Source: Styela clava (Eukaryota; Chordata; Ascidiacea; Stolidobranchia; Styelidae). Taken from it: a stretch of 64,000 nt of DNA. Numbering within the stretch: position 1 is the stretch's first letter; every line of letters begins with the position of its first letter. Made by a program: the position numbers and the translations under genes. The notes beneath the pieces were generated by a model that was not told the DNA's origin, searched no databases, and saw nothing but the letters and a program-made list of their open reading frames with translations. The DNA lies in the NCBI RefSeq assembly GCF_964204865.1, contig NC_135259.1:5156974-5220973 (forward strand), written 5' to 3'. This document shows, piece after piece, positions 62,413 to 64,000 of this stretch.

Positions 62413-63297
62413 ATGTGGATTGAATTGTCTGATGGAAAAGAAAGCGATTGGGATACATCTTTTAAAATATGTCAAAGAGCGTTTCAAAATGATTCGTTCT
62501 ATATGTATACTCATCCAGATGCGGAAATACGACGGAAATTTTTAGCAGTGTACTACAATGACACATATCTTGGACATTTGAAAGAGGGTTATGGATTGTT
62601 ATCTTTACTTAAAGTGAAAGAAGGCAATGAAATAAAAATAATTGGTGCGATAGCTGGTTCATACATTTCAGGAAAAGAACTCAGCAAAGAAGACGATGAT
62701 CGCTTGTCTCAGATCGATAAGGAAAGTTGGGAAAGGTATAAAAGGTAAGAACGTTTTTATTTTAAATTATACAATTTGAGGATTTTTTACAATTCTGCAG
62801 ATTCTTACTCAAAATATTATGTTAGTTTCTTAGAATAGGATTTTACCTTCCCTAATTCAATAAATATTTCATTCAGGCACGCGGAATGGGAGGAACAATC
62901 ATACGAAAACGAATTCGGAGAATTGGGTGAAAAATTAGGGGTTACTGTTATTTATGGAATTTTTCACGCTATTGATGACGGATATAGAGGAAAAGGAATA
63001 GGATCAAAATTTTTACTGAAAGCAATGCAAATGCAAAGTGATGAAGTAATGAGACGCGAAAAATTAGCAGGAATACCTAATTCAAAAATGCCTTTTTCCT
63101 ACGCTATTTCTGACCATCCAAAATCTAGAAATTTTTGTAAAAAGATCGGCATGATTGAATTGGCTCAAGTGAGATCTTACCAACCAGCTGATTTATGCAA
63201 AGAGCTTTCGTATATGTGGATTTTTGTTCTTCCATCTTTGCCTTTAAGTTATATCAATGCTGCCAAAAAAATTTTTGTTCTGCCAGCAAACCTGTGA
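62413..63297 (+). CDS. GNAT-6: GNAT-fold acetyltransferase, main exons, 250 aa as read
   Basis: Exons 62413-62744 and 62877-63297 (GT-AG, arginine codon split) give 250 aa. An acceptor CTCAG ends one base before the first ATG, in the same phase as the leader junction of GNAT-5. So an unseen upstream leader exon, or initiation at this methionine, are both possible. The N-half has MWIELSDGKESDW, QRAFQNDSFYMYTHPD and LKEGYGLLSLL. The C-half has AIDDGYRGKGIG with a complete acetyl-CoA loop (R148-G153), then SDHPKSRNFCKKIGMIELAQV. The last residues FVLPANL parallel RYSANL of GNAT-4. The loop and closing helix are those of GNAT enzymes; the acceptor substrate is unknown. It has no intron in the N-half, unlike GNAT-1/2. 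Confidence 0.87.
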
Positions 63298-63436
63298 ATG
63301 TCTCGATAAATATTACAATGTCCTAATGGATTATTCAAAGCGTTGGGACAAAATAAGTGTCTGTGTGTGTGGTATGAAAATATATGGAGCTTTTAGCAAT
63401 TTGAGTCTTTTGCGCTAGACAATTCAAAACCGAATC

Positions 63437-64000
63437 TTGGTGAACTTCACAAAATCAAGTATAGTGAAAGGAAACGACGACAGTCGCTTGAAATAGCTCT
63501 GATTTGAGAATCAATGCCATAATCGCAGGATTTCATCTTAAATGTGTGTCTTTCATCTCTATATACACGACAGTTAATTAGAAAATATTCCATTGTCTCC
63601 TAAAAAAAAAAAAAAATGAGTAAAAAATGGCTTGTTGCTTAGTATGATACATCTTGGTAACTGCCGAACATTCCCATCAGTCAAATACAACAGAGAAAAA
63701 TGTTTTTAATACCTGGTCACACAAAATCAAGCCTTAAACGAAATCAATTTTTTGAGTTGACAAAAGCGCTGAATATATAATATTTTAAATTATACAACAA
63801 TTAGAAATATGCGAGAGAATTTCGATTGACATATAGAATACTATTTGAATTATATTTAACTTATTTTCTTAATTTGACACGCCACGGCATGTTGTGATGC
63901 ATAGCAGACAAACGGCGACTCGAACCAGGGCACATTAGCAGTGGTTTTTCATATTGAATTCAATCACGCCTGACTATTCCATATGTTAATAAAAGTCATT
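63437..64000 (-). repeat. tRNA-derived SINE-like repeat, unfilled copy
   Basis: Reverse complement of the repeat at 54239-56913 without the 2.1 kb hAT element. On minus the B-box-like GGTTCGAGTCG starts at 63926, and an A-box-like AATAGTCAGGCGTG lies near 63966-63980. It runs to or past the right edge. 63298-63436 shows nothing recognised. Confidence 0.65.

Noticed and set aside
62395..62415. Spliced-leader trans-splicing, because acceptors sit one base before ATG in GNAT-4, -5 and -6
   Set aside because: A normal cis leader exon in the right phase was found for GNAT-5 and for GNAT-1/2, so trans-splicing is not needed, though not excluded for GNAT-6.

Overview
The window looks like nuclear DNA from an invertebrate animal. 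It is AT-rich, its genes have many GT-AG introns, it encodes an excitatory amino-acid transporter, and it is full of short non-autonomous hAT-type elements. A tunicate would fit, but the sequence alone does not settle the phylum. Only two kinds of protein gene can be supported: one complete SLC1-type glutamate transporter, and a dispersed family of GNAT-fold acetyltransferase-like genes.

Layout: 1-4020 is a satellite of about 370 bp units with an internal orientation switch. 4.5-8.3 kb holds three hAT MITEs. 7.9-13.2 and 17.3-21.9 kb are a direct segmental duplication, each copy with one four-exon GNAT gene (GNAT-1, GNAT-2). Between them lies a 1.1 kb foldback with two 480 bp arms. 22.3-26.2 kb has inverted repeats, a 9 bp minisatellite rich in CACGTG, and 2.3 kb of a 29 bp minisatellite. 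27.0-36.4 kb (minus strand) is the transporter, whose 12 coding exons join in phase to 525 codons; one intron carries a 1.3 kb hAT element.

39-46 kb is a transposon field, including a GNAT pseudogene split by a 1.36 kb hAT insertion. 47.4-47.9 kb (minus) has a GNAT exon relic abutting a non-LTR reverse transcriptase relic. 48.3-53.2 kb is a tandem duplication of a 2.1 kb unit with the two main exons of a GNAT gene (GNAT-4, GNAT-5, minus). A short leader exon lies only upstream of GNAT-5. 54.2-57 kb is a tRNA-derived SINE-like repeat split by a 2.1 kb hAT element; an unfilled inverted copy ends the window at 63.4-64 kb. 58.26 kb holds the last 23 codons of another GNAT copy, and 62.4-63.3 kb holds GNAT-6.

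The GNAT family is the main story: at least eight loci in 64 kb, ranging from intact to a terminal scrap, spread by segmental duplication and broken by hAT insertion. The first coding exon of three members is only 23-26 bp, so simple ORF calling misses it. Two members (GNAT-1, GNAT-2) keep long open frames but have lost the arginine of the acetyl-CoA loop. No substrate can be inferred. The transporter is unrelated and shows every residue expected of an acidic amino-acid carrier.
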